Shown: positions 46,976 to 55,504 of the stretch, piece by piece
Numbering within the stretch: position 1 is the first letter of the stretch
Layout: every line of letters begins with the position of its first letter
Assembly: GCF_022815645.1 (NCBI RefSeq)
Contig: NZ_JALGRO010000002.1
Span: forward strand, 186,001 to 250,000
Length of the DNA: 64,000 nt
Source: Curtobacterium sp. VKM Ac-2922
Lineage (GTDB): Bacteria > Actinomycetota > Actinomycetes > Actinomycetales > Microbacteriaceae
Reading direction: 5' to 3'
Notes under the pieces: model-generated
The model's database searches: none
Seen by the model: the letters and a program-made list of their open reading frames with translations, nothing else
What the model was told of the DNA's origin: nothing
Position numbers and translations under genes: made by a program

Positions 46976-47800
46976 ATGACGACATCGAGTGCGCCGACCG
47001 CGCCGCCGGTCGTTGCCCCGGCAACGGCCCGCAGTGCGACTCGGCGCTATCGTCATGCGCTCTGGCTGCTCACCAAGCGCGACCTGCGCGTCCGGTACTC
47101 CACCTCGGCGCTCGGCTACGTGTGGTCGATCCTCGACCCCCTCGTCATGTCGGGGATCTACTGGTTCGTCTTCACGCAGGTGTTCCACCGCGGGTCCGTG
47201 GGCGAAGAGCCCTACATCGTGTTCCTGCTGTCGGCGCTGCTGCCGTGGATGTGGTTCACGGGGGCCGTGTCCGACTCCACCCGCGCGTTCATCTCCGAGT
47301 CCAAGCTGATCCGCTCGACGACGATCCCCCGCAGCATCTGGGTGCTCCGGATCGACGCGTCCAAGGGCATCGAGTTCCTGCTGAGCATCCCCGTGCTCGC
47401 GGTGTTCGTCATCGCGACGGGTGCGCACCTGCACTGGCAGGTCGTCCTCTGGCCGCTCGCGATCCTGCTGCAGGCGGCGCTGGTCTACGGCATCGGCCTG
47501 ATCGTGGCCCCGCTCGTGGTGTTCTTCCGCGACCTCGAGCGTGCGGTGAAGCTGCTGCTCCGGTTCGCCTTCTACGCCTCGCCCATCATCTACGGCACGC
47601 ACGCGCTCCCCCGGGTCCTGCACGACCTGGCGGCGATCAACCCCCTCACCGGCATCTTCGGCATCTACCGCGCGGCGTTCTTCCCCAGCCAGCTCGACTG
47701 GACCGAGGTCCTGGCGTCGGCGGTCACGACCGCGGTGGTCGTCGCCATCGGTCTCGCGGTGTTCCGTCGCAGCGAGCACCGCGTCCTCAAGGAGCTGTGA
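46976..47800 (+). CDS. Wall glycopolymer ABC exporter permease (TagG/Wzm-like)
   Basis: Membrane protein of 274 residues with six hydrophobic segments and the typical RDLRVRYSTSALGYVWSILDPL at the first helix, then LPWMWFTGAVSDSTRAF and FYASPIIYG. ABC2 export family that moves lipid-linked teichoic acid or O-antigen-like polymers outwards. ATG with GGAAGGA upstream. The stop overlaps the ATPase start (TGATG), so both subunits are coupled. Confidence 0.94.
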   Translation: MTTSSAPTAPPVVAPATARSATRRYRHALWLLTKRDLRVRYSTSALGYVWSILDPLVMSGIYWFVFTQVFHRGSVGEEPYIVFLLSALLPWMWFTGAVSDSTRAFISESKLIRSTTIPRSIWVLRIDASKGIEFLLSIPVLAVFVIATGAHLHWQVVLWPLAILLQAALVYGIGLIVAPLVVFFRDLERAVKLLLRFAFYASPIIYGTHALPRVLHDLAAINPLTGIFGIYRAAFFPSQLDWTEVLASAVTTAVVVAIGLAVFRRSEHRVLKEL

Positions 47801-48570
47801 TGACCTCGACCCAGGCACCTGACCAGGCCAAGACCGTCGCGCCGGTCATCTCGGTCACCGACGCCGGCATCCGGTTCAAGCGCAACCGCAAGGCCGCGCG
47901 GAACTTCAAGGACCTGTTCGCGGGGAGCAACCGCCGGCAGCGCGGCGACGAGTTCTGGGCCCTGCGCCACGTCTCCTTCGACGTGCGTCCAGGTGAGGCG
48001 ATCGGTGTCGTCGGCCGCAACGGGCAGGGCAAGTCGACCCTGCTCAAGCTCGTGGCGCAGGTGATGCTGCCGGACGAGGGTCGTGTCCGGGTCGGGGCCG
48101 GCGTCGCACCGCTCATCGAGATCACGGGTGGGTTCGTCGGCGACCTCACGGTGCGCGACAACGTCTACCTGACGGCCGGCCTGCACGGCATGTCCCGGAC
48201 CGAGATCCGCGACGACTTCGACGAGATCATCGACTTCGCCGAGATCGGCGACTTCGTGGACACTCCCTACAAGCACCTGTCGAGCGGCATGAAGGTCCGC
48301 ATCGCCTTCTCGGTCATCTCCCGCCTCGACGAACCCGTCATCCTGGTCGACGAGGTCCTGGCGGTCGGCGACAAGGCCTTCCGCGAGAAGTGCTACAAGC
48401 GCATCGAGCAGCTGCTCGCCGGCGGACGGACCCTGTTCTTCGTCTCCCACAGCGACAAGGACATCCGACGCTTCTGCGACCGCGGCCTGTACCTCGACAA
48501 GGGCCGGCTGCAGCTCGACGGCACCGTCGACCAGGCGCTCGCGCAGTACGCCGCCGACTACGCGGTCTGA
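47800..48570 (+). CDS. Wall glycopolymer ABC exporter ATPase (TagH/Wzt-like)
   Basis: 256 residues. Walker A GRNGQGKSTLLK, signature LSSGMKVRIAF, Walker B ILVDEVLAVGD, typical of the TagH/Wzt branch (LSSGM, DEVLAVGD). It lacks the C-terminal carbohydrate-binding domain of Wzt and the long tail of TagH. The first 30 residues form a tail ending with a basic segment (FKRNRKAARNFKDLF). Confidence 0.94.
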   Translation: MTSTQAPDQAKTVAPVISVTDAGIRFKRNRKAARNFKDLFAGSNRRQRGDEFWALRHVSFDVRPGEAIGVVGRNGQGKSTLLKLVAQVMLPDEGRVRVGAGVAPLIEITGGFVGDLTVRDNVYLTAGLHGMSRTEIRDDFDEIIDFAEIGDFVDTPYKHLSSGMKVRIAFSVISRLDEPVILVDEVLAVGDKAFREKCYKRIEQLLAGGRTLFFVSHSDKDIRRFCDRGLYLDKGRLQLDGTVDQALAQYAADYAV

Positions 48571-48690
48571 GCACGCGGACGGGTCCCCCTCCCCTCCACA
48601 ACCCGCCCCACCGCACCTCGCTCCACAGGCCATGCGCCACCGAGGGATCCCCAGCCCCCAGCGTCGGACCCTCCCCCTACCGTTTCCCCC

Positions 48691-48993
48691 ATGCACCCAG
48701 CACCAACCGCCTACCGTGTCCCGTTCGCCGTCGACCGCAGCCAGGCCCCGCACCGGTACGACCTCGTCAACATGGGTGACGAGCCCGTCGACGGCCTGAG
48801 CCTCACCCACCTCGGAACGGGCTACTGCCCACCCCTCGTCGTCCGTCGTCTCGACCCGGGCCGCAGCATCGGGATCGCGGTGTTCGGCGTCGCCCCGGAC
48901 GAGACCGGCGTGGTCATCGTCCGGTGGCGCCGACCGGACCGCTCCGAGTACGTCTGGCGGATGTCCCTGGTCGGCCCGGGGCTCGCGCCGTGA
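48691..48993 (+). CDS. Small hypothetical protein
   Basis: 100 residues, not recognised. Predicted all-beta pattern (YDLVNMGDEPVDGLSLTHLG, SIGIAVFGVAPDETGVVIVRWRR, EYVWRMSLVG), like a small beta-sandwich, no cysteine pair. TACCGT lies seven bases before the ATG, giving a leaderless promoter that supports it as a real gene. It stands between the exporter ATPase and the convergent polymerase gene. Confidence 0.7.
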   Translation: MHPAPTAYRVPFAVDRSQAPHRYDLVNMGDEPVDGLSLTHLGTGYCPPLVVRRLDPGRSIGIAVFGVAPDETGVVIVRWRRPDRSEYVWRMSLVGPGLAP

Positions 48994-49004
48994 ACCAGGG
49001 CCCC

Positions 49005-50237
49005 TCAGCGGCCGCCGTGGGCACGGTCGACCTCGTGCCAGCGTGCGACCAGCCGCTCGACCGCGGCGTGGAACCGCGCGGTCGCCACCCCGGGCGTGGT
49101 GTCGCCGAAGTACCGCGTGACCCAGCGCCGCAGCTCCGCGAGCTCGGCCTCGTCGTGCGCCGCGGCGTCCACACGGCCGATCACGTCGCCGGCGTCCTCG
49201 GCCCGCAGCCAGTTCGCGGCGGCCAGGTACCCGCGCTCGTCGACGTCGGCCTCGGCGGCTGCCGGGCGGGTGACGATCAGTGGCTTGCCGACGGCCAGCC
49301 GGTCGTAGATCATCGCGCTGATGTCGGTGATCGCCACGTCGGCGTCGGCGAGCTGCCACCCCATGCCCGGCCCGTCGTCGTACACGTGGTGGGCGCTCGC
49401 GTCGGCGGCGTTGGCGGCCGCGATGGCAGCGACGATCCGTTCGTGCGCCGCGCGGTACCCGGCATCGGTGACGCCGCTGCGCGGGTGTGGCCGGTACACC
49501 AGACGGTGCCGGGGCGACGCCAGCACGCGCTCCGCGATGGTCGTGCCGTGGCTCTGGATCGACCCGTAGGCAGCGGCGGCGCGGTCGCCCTCCCACGTCG
49601 GCGCGTACAGCACCACCGTGCGGTCGTCGGACGGGTACGGCGGCTCCCCGGCGAAGTGGTCCGCCTGGGGGCGTCCGATGGCGATCGCCCGCCGGTCCAG
49701 GTCGTAGTCCCACAGCGCCTCGGCCAGGCGGTCACGAGCGGCGTCCCCGGCGATCAGGGCGTAGTCGTACGCCTTGAACTGGTTGGTCGTCATGTACATC
49801 TTGTCGCTCTCGCCGTGGTTGACGAAGACGTGCCACATCCGTCCGTACCGCATCATCTGGAAGTTGCGGGCGTTCTGGTTGACGTACAACACCAGCTTCG
49901 GCGCCTGCTCGTCGACGAACCGCTCCAGGTCGACCACCTGCCGGGCGTACACCGCGGGCACGGGGGCCTCGTCGAGCAGGGTCAGCATGGTGCCGGGGTT
50001 GCGCGAGATGATCGCGACGGGGTGGGTCCGTGCCAACTCGGCCAGCGGCGCGTACCACTGCCGCACCTGGTACATGTTCACGGGGCCGTCGGCGAAGTAC
50101 ACGGCGACCTCGACGGTGCCCGGCACCAGCGGGCGCTCGGTCGCCAGGCGCCGGGCCAGGTCGCGCCGGTTGCCACGTGCGGTCAACAGGCGCTGCACCA
50201 GCCGCAGGGCCGTTCGGGCGTCGCGCAGGATCGGCAT
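49005..50237 (-). CDS. TagB/TagF-like CDP-glycerol glycerophosphotransferase family enzyme
   Basis: 410 residues, GT-B fold. HVFVNHGESDKMYMTTNQ is the usual HGxxxK-type segment, VVLYAPTWEGD and HRLVYRPHPRSG follow, and ADVAITDISAMIYDRL carries the conserved DxSS/S region. The N-terminal 40 residues are a basic amphipathic stretch likely to associate with the membrane. It would add polyol phosphate units to the wall polymer exported by the TagG/H-like pair. It is transcribed opposite to the exporter. Confidence 0.9.
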   Translation of the reverse strand: MPILRDARTALRLVQRLLTARGNRRDLARRLATERPLVPGTVEVAVYFADGPVNMYQVRQWYAPLAELARTHPVAIISRNPGTMLTLLDEAPVPAVYARQVVDLERFVDEQAPKLVLYVNQNARNFQMMRYGRMWHVFVNHGESDKMYMTTNQFKAYDYALIAGDAARDRLAEALWDYDLDRRAIAIGRPQADHFAGEPPYPSDDRTVVLYAPTWEGDRAAAAYGSIQSHGTTIAERVLASPRHRLVYRPHPRSGVTDAGYRAAHERIVAAIAAANAADASAHHVYDDGPGMGWQLADADVAITDISAMIYDRLAVGKPLIVTRPAAAEADVDERGYLAAANWLRAEDAGDVIGRVDAAAHDEAELAELRRWVTRYFGDTTPGVATARFHAAVERLVARWHEVDRAHGGR

Positions 50238-50264
50238 GCTCGGATCTCTCTCGTTCGGTCTGGG

Positions 50265-51173
50265 TCAGACGACGGGCGGGCGCCCGGCCAGGGTCATCCG
50301 GCCGATCGTCAGCCACCCCATCGTGCGCGCGGCGCCGCAGTCGGACGTCCAGCCCTCGCGGACACCGGCGAACCACACCCGCAGCTGCCGGGGACGACGC
50401 CACCACCGCAGGGTCTGGATCGCGGCCCACGAGCCGACGTACAGGGGGCGCAGCGCCACGGGCAGGTTCCGGCGTGCCAGCCACACTCGGTTCCGGGCGT
50501 TCAGTCGGACGTACTCGGCGTGCCGGGCCGGGTCGATGGCCGGGTGGTGCGCGACCAGGTCGCCGTCGTACCAGGCCCGACGTCCGGCGTCCCACACGCG
50601 CCAGGCCAGCTCGATGCCCTCGTGCGCGTAGAAGTACGGTGCACCCCAGCCCCCCACGGCGCGGTACACGTCCATCGGCAGGACGACGGCGCCCTCCCAC
50701 ACCGAGAACACCGCCGACGACTCGGCCGGGTCGCCCTTGCGGATCCGCGGCACCCAGCGCAGCGGGTTGGCAGCGCCGGATGGGTCGACCACCCGCGGCT
50801 GCAGCAGGCCGAGCGACGGGTCGGCGGCGAAGCGTGCGATCGCGTCCCGCAGGAACGTCTCGGACGGCACGGACGCGTCGTCGTCCAGGAAGAACACGTA
50901 GTCGCCGTCGACCACGTCGGCACCGGCGTTCCGACCAGCGGGGATCCCCACGTTCTCGGGCAACGCCAGGGTCCGGACGCCGTCGGGCAGGCCGGTCGGT
51001 TCCCAGCCGTTGCCGACGCACACGACGTCGAGCTCGACGCCCTGTTGCGCGAGCACGCTCTCGAGCCCCCGGCGCAGGTCGTCCGGACGCGTCCCCTGCG
51101 ACAGGCTCACCACGGCCACCCGCGGGTGGTCACGATGCGGCACCGCGTGCCGACGCGTCGTACCGGGCGTCAC
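50265..51173 (-). CDS. GT2 glycosyltransferase
   Basis: Family 2 glycosyltransferase of 302 residues. VAVVSLSQGTRPDDLRRGLES at the start, VGNGWEPTG, the metal-binding DDD in YVFFLDDDASVP, and GWGAPYFYAHEGIELAWR near the acceptor site resemble rhamnosyl or galactofuranosyl transferases of wall polymers. Start GTG at 51173 overlaps the CDP-alcohol transferase stop (GTGA), so it is coupled to that gene. Confidence 0.9.
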   Translation of the reverse strand: MTPGTTRRHAVPHRDHPRVAVVSLSQGTRPDDLRRGLESVLAQQGVELDVVCVGNGWEPTGLPDGVRTLALPENVGIPAGRNAGADVVDGDYVFFLDDDASVPSETFLRDAIARFAADPSLGLLQPRVVDPSGAANPLRWVPRIRKGDPAESSAVFSVWEGAVVLPMDVYRAVGGWGAPYFYAHEGIELAWRVWDAGRRAWYDGDLVAHHPAIDPARHAEYVRLNARNRVWLARRNLPVALRPLYVGSWAAIQTLRWWRRPRQLRVWFAGVREGWTSDCGAARTMGWLTIGRMTLAGRPPVV

Positions 51174-52012
51174 GCACGCACCCGCTTCGACGCCATGATC
51201 GCCACGAAGTGCCCCGCCGTCGCCAGGACCGCCAGCGGCAGGAGCGCTCCGACCAGGACCCGGTCGACCAGCGGATGACCGGCCACCAGACCGATCACCG
51301 CGAACACGAAGGCCAGCATCGACAGCTCGACCGAGTGGTACAGCCGGTGGAACGGCAGGAAGCGCGCAACCCGCCGCAACGACGCCAGACGACGGCCGGA
51401 CGGTGCCGTCGAGGCATCGCGGCGGTCGACCAGCTTCTCGAGGCCCGAGTTCGCCCGGGCCACGTGCACCATGTCGTTGAGCGCCTTGTTGAGCACGATC
51501 ACCAGGCCGAGCGCACACCCGATCGTGGTCCACATCCAGTCCGCACCGTGGATCGGCCATGTCGCTGCACGGACGCCGAGCGCGATCGGGATCAGCCCCT
51601 CGGTCGTGTAGTGCCCGACCTTGTCCAGGAACACCCCGGCCGGCGACCGCGTGCCACGCCACCGGGCGACCTCGCCGTCCGAGCAGTCGACGAGCATCTG
51701 CAGCTGGCCCAGCACGAGCGCCAGGGCCGCACCCCAGATCCCCGGGATCAGCAGCGCCGCGGCGACCGACCACCCCACCAGGATCATCAGGCCGGTGACC
51801 TGGTTCGCGCTCACCCGGGTCTTCAGCAGCACCCACGTCAGGTACGGCGAGACGTCGCGCAGGTACAGCGACGCCGTCCAGTGCTCGGCGTTCGCGCGCG
51901 ACCGGACCTCGTCGGGCTGGGCGACCGCCCGCAGCTCGGCGATCGACGACGGGTGGGAGTAGCCGCGCCGGTCTGGGGCCGACTCGTACTGGGGCTCGGG
52001 CAAGGGCGTCAC
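51170..52012 (-). CDS. CDP-alcohol phosphotransferase with an altered catalytic motif
   Basis: Integral membrane enzyme of 280 residues with about six hydrophobic segments. The CDP-alcohol motif is DCSDGEVAR, eight residues, G, three residues, D, three residues, then H: the fourth Asp, the proposed base, is His (LDKVGHY). All other signature residues are intact. A long soluble N-terminus (residues 1-45) precedes the first helix. It would move a phospho-alcohol from CDP onto a lipid or glycan in this wall polymer pathway. The GTG start overlaps the upstream GT2 stop (GTGA). Confidence 0.9.
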   Translation of the reverse strand: MTPLPEPQYESAPDRRGYSHPSSIAELRAVAQPDEVRSRANAEHWTASLYLRDVSPYLTWVLLKTRVSANQVTGLMILVGWSVAAALLIPGIWGAALALVLGQLQMLVDCSDGEVARWRGTRSPAGVFLDKVGHYTTEGLIPIALGVRAATWPIHGADWMWTTIGCALGLVIVLNKALNDMVHVARANSGLEKLVDRRDASTAPSGRRLASLRRVARFLPFHRLYHSVELSMLAFVFAVIGLVAGHPLVDRVLVGALLPLAVLATAGHFVAIMASKRVRA

Positions 52013-53052
52013 CGTCCGGTGTGGGTCGTCAGCTCAGAGGTCCGTGTCAGGAACCCGACGATGAACCCGACCCCCCAACCGATGTGGATGCAGGGCAGCA
52101 CGACGAGTAGCCATGCGCGAGTGGGCAGGTCCGAGCGTCGTGCGACCACCAGGCCACCGACGACGACGAACACCAGGTACACGGCGGGGACGACGAAGCC
52201 GAGCATCGCCCAGGCGGCGCCGCTGCCGACGAGCGCGCCGACGACACCGACGATCCCGGCGACGAGTCCCAGCCCGAGTCCCGCCACCATCGCCGGAGGC
52301 ACGAAGTACCGCAGACCGTTGTTCGCGGGGAACCGCCGAGCGAGCTCACCACGCCACAACCCCGTCGCGACGAACTGGCGGACCAGGCGCCGCAGGCTGG
52401 GCCGCGGCCGGTACGTCACGACCAGCTCGGGGGTGAACCACACCGTGCCGCCGGTCGAGCGCAGACGCCGGTTGAGCTCCCAGTCCTGGCCGCGCTTGAT
52501 CCCCTCGTCGAACAGTCCGACGGCGAACAACCGATCGCGACGGAACACCCCGAGGTACGCGGTCTCGGCCGGCCCCGCCTGGCCGCCGACGTGGTGCGGT
52601 GTGCCACCGAGACCCACGCGGCTTCCGTACGCCAGGGCGACGGCCTTCTCGAACGGGCTGCGTCCCTCGGCGCGCATGATCCCACCGACGTTGTCGGCGC
52701 CGGACTCCTGCAGTGTGCGGACGGCGATGCGCGTGTAGTCCGGCGGCAGGACCGAGTGGGCGTCCACCCGCACCACGACGGGGTGCGTCGATGCCCGGAT
52801 CGCGACGTTGAGCCCGGCGGGCGTGGACCCGACGACGTTCTCGACGGCACGGATGCGCGGGTCGGCCGCGCTCATCTCGGCGACGAGCTCGTTGGTGCCG
52901 TCGATCGAGGGCCCGAGCGCGAGCACCACCTCGAACGGCCCGGCGTAGTCCTGCTCGAGCAGACTGGCGACGGCGGCACGGACCTCGGTGACCTCGTTCA
53001 GCACGGGCATGACGTACGACACGCCCGGCAAGGGCTGTCCGTGTGTCTGCAT
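52009..53052 (-). CDS. GT2 glycosyltransferase with membrane tail (ExoA-like)
   Basis: 347 residues. The GT2 domain covers about residues 8-235: SYVMPVLNEVTEVRAAVASLL, VVRVDAHSVLPPDY with the DxD-like DAH, and FDEGIKRGQDWELNRRLR (ED-Q/RxxR-W-like). Three or four membrane segments follow (about 255-340). Related to succinoglycan ExoA-type enzymes. ATG at 53052 with GAGGAA upstream; first gene of the three-gene coupled set GT2, CDP-alcohol transferase, GT2. Confidence 0.92.
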   Translation of the reverse strand: MQTHGQPLPGVSYVMPVLNEVTEVRAAVASLLEQDYAGPFEVVLALGPSIDGTNELVAEMSAADPRIRAVENVVGSTPAGLNVAIRASTHPVVVRVDAHSVLPPDYTRIAVRTLQESGADNVGGIMRAEGRSPFEKAVALAYGSRVGLGGTPHHVGGQAGPAETAYLGVFRRDRLFAVGLFDEGIKRGQDWELNRRLRSTGGTVWFTPELVVTYRPRPSLRRLVRQFVATGLWRGELARRFPANNGLRYFVPPAMVAGLGLGLVAGIVGVVGALVGSGAAWAMLGFVVPAVYLVFVVVGGLVVARRSDLPTRAWLLVVLPCIHIGWGVGFIVGFLTRTSELTTHTGR

Positions 53053-53148
53053 GCGTTCCTCGGGGTCCTGGCGGTGAGCGACTCGCAGCCTATCAAGCGG
53101 GCGAGACCCGGACCTGCCGCCGCACTGGGCGCCGTCGGCGCACCCCGG

Positions 53149-53196
53149 GACGGACAGGAGGCCCGGTACCAGCTGGTACCGGGCCTCCTGTCCGTC
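53149..53196. terminator. 48-bp perfect palindrome after the HtrA gene
   Basis: GACGGACAGGAGGCCCGG begins a 24-base arm that is the exact reverse complement of 53173-53196, centred on CAGCTG and containing two GGTACC sites. It lies 10 bases past the HtrA stop and before the GT2 gene. Sister copies are at 14239 and 29236. It can form a 24-bp stem, which should stop transcription; its perfect symmetry suggests recent copying or selection. Confidence 0.8.
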
Positions 53197-53206
53197 GGTT
53201 CGAGCG

Positions 53207-55324
53207 TCAGCTCTTGCTGTCGTACGTCCCCAGGGTCACGTACGCCGTCCGCGACTGACCGTTGCGGATGTAGGTGATCTCGGTCTTCGCGCCGCCGGCG
53301 AAGTACCGGACCTGCGCGGTCAGGTCGGTCGCGTCCGACACGGTCGCGTCACCGATCTTGGTGACCACGTCGCCCTTCTGCAGACCGGCACCCGCTGCCG
53401 CGCCGCCCGACGAGACGGACTTGATGAGCGCACCCATCTGCGTGGCCTTGGCGTCCTCGTTGGCGTCGCCGACCGTCGCCCCGAGCAGGCCGTGCGTGGC
53501 CGAACCGTTGTCGATGATCTCGTTCGCGACACGCTTGACCAGGTTGGCGGGGATCGAGAACCCGACGCCGATGCTGCCGGACTGCGAGCCCGACGACTCC
53601 GAGCTGCTGCCCGCGCTGGCGATGGCGACGTTGATGCCGATCAGCTTGCCCTTGGAGTCCAGCAGCGCACCGCCGGAGTTGCCCGGGTTGATCGACGCGT
53701 CGGTCTGGATGACCGGCAGCGACACCGTCGCACTGGTGCCGGAGCTCGAACCGTTGTCGCCGTTGCCCCAGAAGTCGAACGGACCGCTGCCGTTGTTGCC
53801 CTGGCCCTCGTTGGAGTCGCCGCCCGAGTTCGGCGCGCTCGACGTGACCTGGATGCTGCGGTTGAGCGTCGAGACGATGCCGTCGGTGACGGTGTTCGAC
53901 AGCCCGAGCGGTGCGCCGATCGCCACGGCCGTGTCGCCCACGTTGAGCTTCGACGAGTCGGCGAAGGTCATCGGCTTCATGTCGGTCGCGTCGATCTTGA
54001 TGACCGCCAGGTCGACCGTCGGGTCCGTGCCGACGAGCTTGCCCGGGTAGATCTTGCCGTCGGACGTCGTGACCTGGATCGTGCCGCTCGAGCTGTCGCC
54101 GTCGAGCGTGACGACGTGCGTGTTCGTGACGATGTAGCCGTCCTTGCTCATGACGACACCCGACCCGGTGCCGGCCTCTTGCGAGGCGGAGACGTTGATC
54201 GTGACGACCGACGGCGTGGCCTGCGCCGCGACCGCGGTGACGACCGTGGCGGAGTTGTAGTCGTTGACCGTCAGGTTGCCGCCGCCGCTCGAGCCCGAGG
54301 AGCTCGTCGTCGTACCGCCACCGTTCGACGTCGCCGCGACCCAGCCGCCACCGGCCGCACCACCGACGAGCGCGCCGACGATGAGTCCGCCGACGAGCGG
54401 CAGGACGTACTTGTTGCGGGTGGACTTCGGCTTGGTCGCCGTCGCCGTGGCAGTCGAGCCGTTCGCTGCTGCGCCGGCGGCTGCCCCGCCGGCCGCGCCG
54501 GTGAAGTAGTAGCCGTTGGCCCGCTGGTCGGAGCCCTCGGTGTCGCCGAAGGCGCTCGACGTGGGTGCCGGAGCGGACTGCCCGTACTGGGTGCCCTGGT
54601 GGGCCTGGCTCTGGCCGTACTGGCTCTGCTGGCCGTACTGGCTCTGCTGGCCGTACTGGCTCTGCTGCCCGTACTGGCTGTCCTGGCCCTGACCGTACTG
54701 GCCGGACCCGTACTGGCTGTCCTGGCTGTCCTGGCTCTGACCGTACTGGCCGGACCCGTACTGGTTCTGCTGCCCGTACTGACCCTGCTGGCCGTACTGG
54801 CTGGTCTGCCCCTGGCCGTACTGGGAGTTCCCGTCCTGACCGTACGGCCCCTGGGCCGAGCCGTACTGGCTCGTCGGGTACTGGGCGGCATGGTCCTGAG
54901 CGGAGCCGTACTGGCTCGTCGGGTACTGGCCGGTCTGGTCTTGGCCGGAGCCGGCCTGCTGTCCGGAACCGGACTGCTGGTCGTACGCCGACGTCGGCGC
55001 CTGGGACGAGGCGGGCTGGGCGTACTCGCCGTAGCGGGGGCGAGCCTCCTGATCGGTCGTCGGGTACGGCGCCGTGTACTGGTCAGTGCGCTGGTCGTTC
55101 CCGAACTGCTCGATCGGGTACGACGACACGGGCTCGATCACGTCGGTGTGGTCGTCGTTGGTCTGGTCGGCGTCGGCGCGGTGGCCGGACGCGGTGTGGG
55201 AGTCGCTCGGCGTCGACGCTCCAGCGTCGCCCGCCTGCTGCGCGACATCGTCGGAGGCGGCCTCGGGGGTCGTGTCGTCCGGACGGTGGTCGTCGCCGTG
55301 CCCGTGGGGCGTGGTGTCGGTCAT
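53207..55324 (-). CDS. HtrA/DegP-type serine protease with a QYG-rich cytoplasmic tail
   Basis: 705 residues. Residues 1-130 acidic and Thr/Asp rich, 130-250 a low-complexity tract with 14 QYG triplets, one membrane helix at about 306-330, then a trypsin-like protease: His in NTHVV, Asp in VDLAVIKID, Ser in INPGNSGGAL, and a C-terminal PDZ domain (GLLGATVGDANEDAKA). A Gly/Asn/Ser-rich insert of about 35 residues lies between Asp and Ser. The protease domain is outside and the tail inside the cell. ATG with AAAGGAG upstream. Quality-control protease of the envelope. Confidence 0.95.
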   Translation of the reverse strand: MTDTTPHGHGDDHRPDDTTPEAASDDVAQQAGDAGASTPSDSHTASGHRADADQTNDDHTDVIEPVSSYPIEQFGNDQRTDQYTAPYPTTDQEARPRYGEYAQPASSQAPTSAYDQQSGSGQQAGSGQDQTGQYPTSQYGSAQDHAAQYPTSQYGSAQGPYGQDGNSQYGQGQTSQYGQQGQYGQQNQYGSGQYGQSQDSQDSQYGSGQYGQGQDSQYGQQSQYGQQSQYGQQSQYGQSQAHQGTQYGQSAPAPTSSAFGDTEGSDQRANGYYFTGAAGGAAAGAAANGSTATATATKPKSTRNKYVLPLVGGLIVGALVGGAAGGGWVAATSNGGGTTTSSSGSSGGGNLTVNDYNSATVVTAVAAQATPSVVTINVSASQEAGTGSGVVMSKDGYIVTNTHVVTLDGDSSSGTIQVTTSDGKIYPGKLVGTDPTVDLAVIKIDATDMKPMTFADSSKLNVGDTAVAIGAPLGLSNTVTDGIVSTLNRSIQVTSSAPNSGGDSNEGQGNNGSGPFDFWGNGDNGSSSGTSATVSLPVIQTDASINPGNSGGALLDSKGKLIGINVAIASAGSSSESSGSQSGSIGVGFSIPANLVKRVANEIIDNGSATHGLLGATVGDANEDAKATQMGALIKSVSSGGAAAGAGLQKGDVVTKIGDATVSDATDLTAQVRYFAGGAKTEITYIRNGQSRTAYVTLGTYDSKS

Positions 55325-55504
55325 GCTGAACGTGCTCCTTTCAAGCTCCTGCAGTCTGTCGGACGCACCTGGGCGATGGTCCTGGCGGTGCTGCGAGAGC
55401 CCTATGGCGATCTTATGCGTCACCTGTGGACGCACTCCCGGCCCGCGTCCGGCCACGCACTAGGTTGGGTGCGTCCAGCGTGACGACTCGTCGGAGGGAA
55501 CCAC

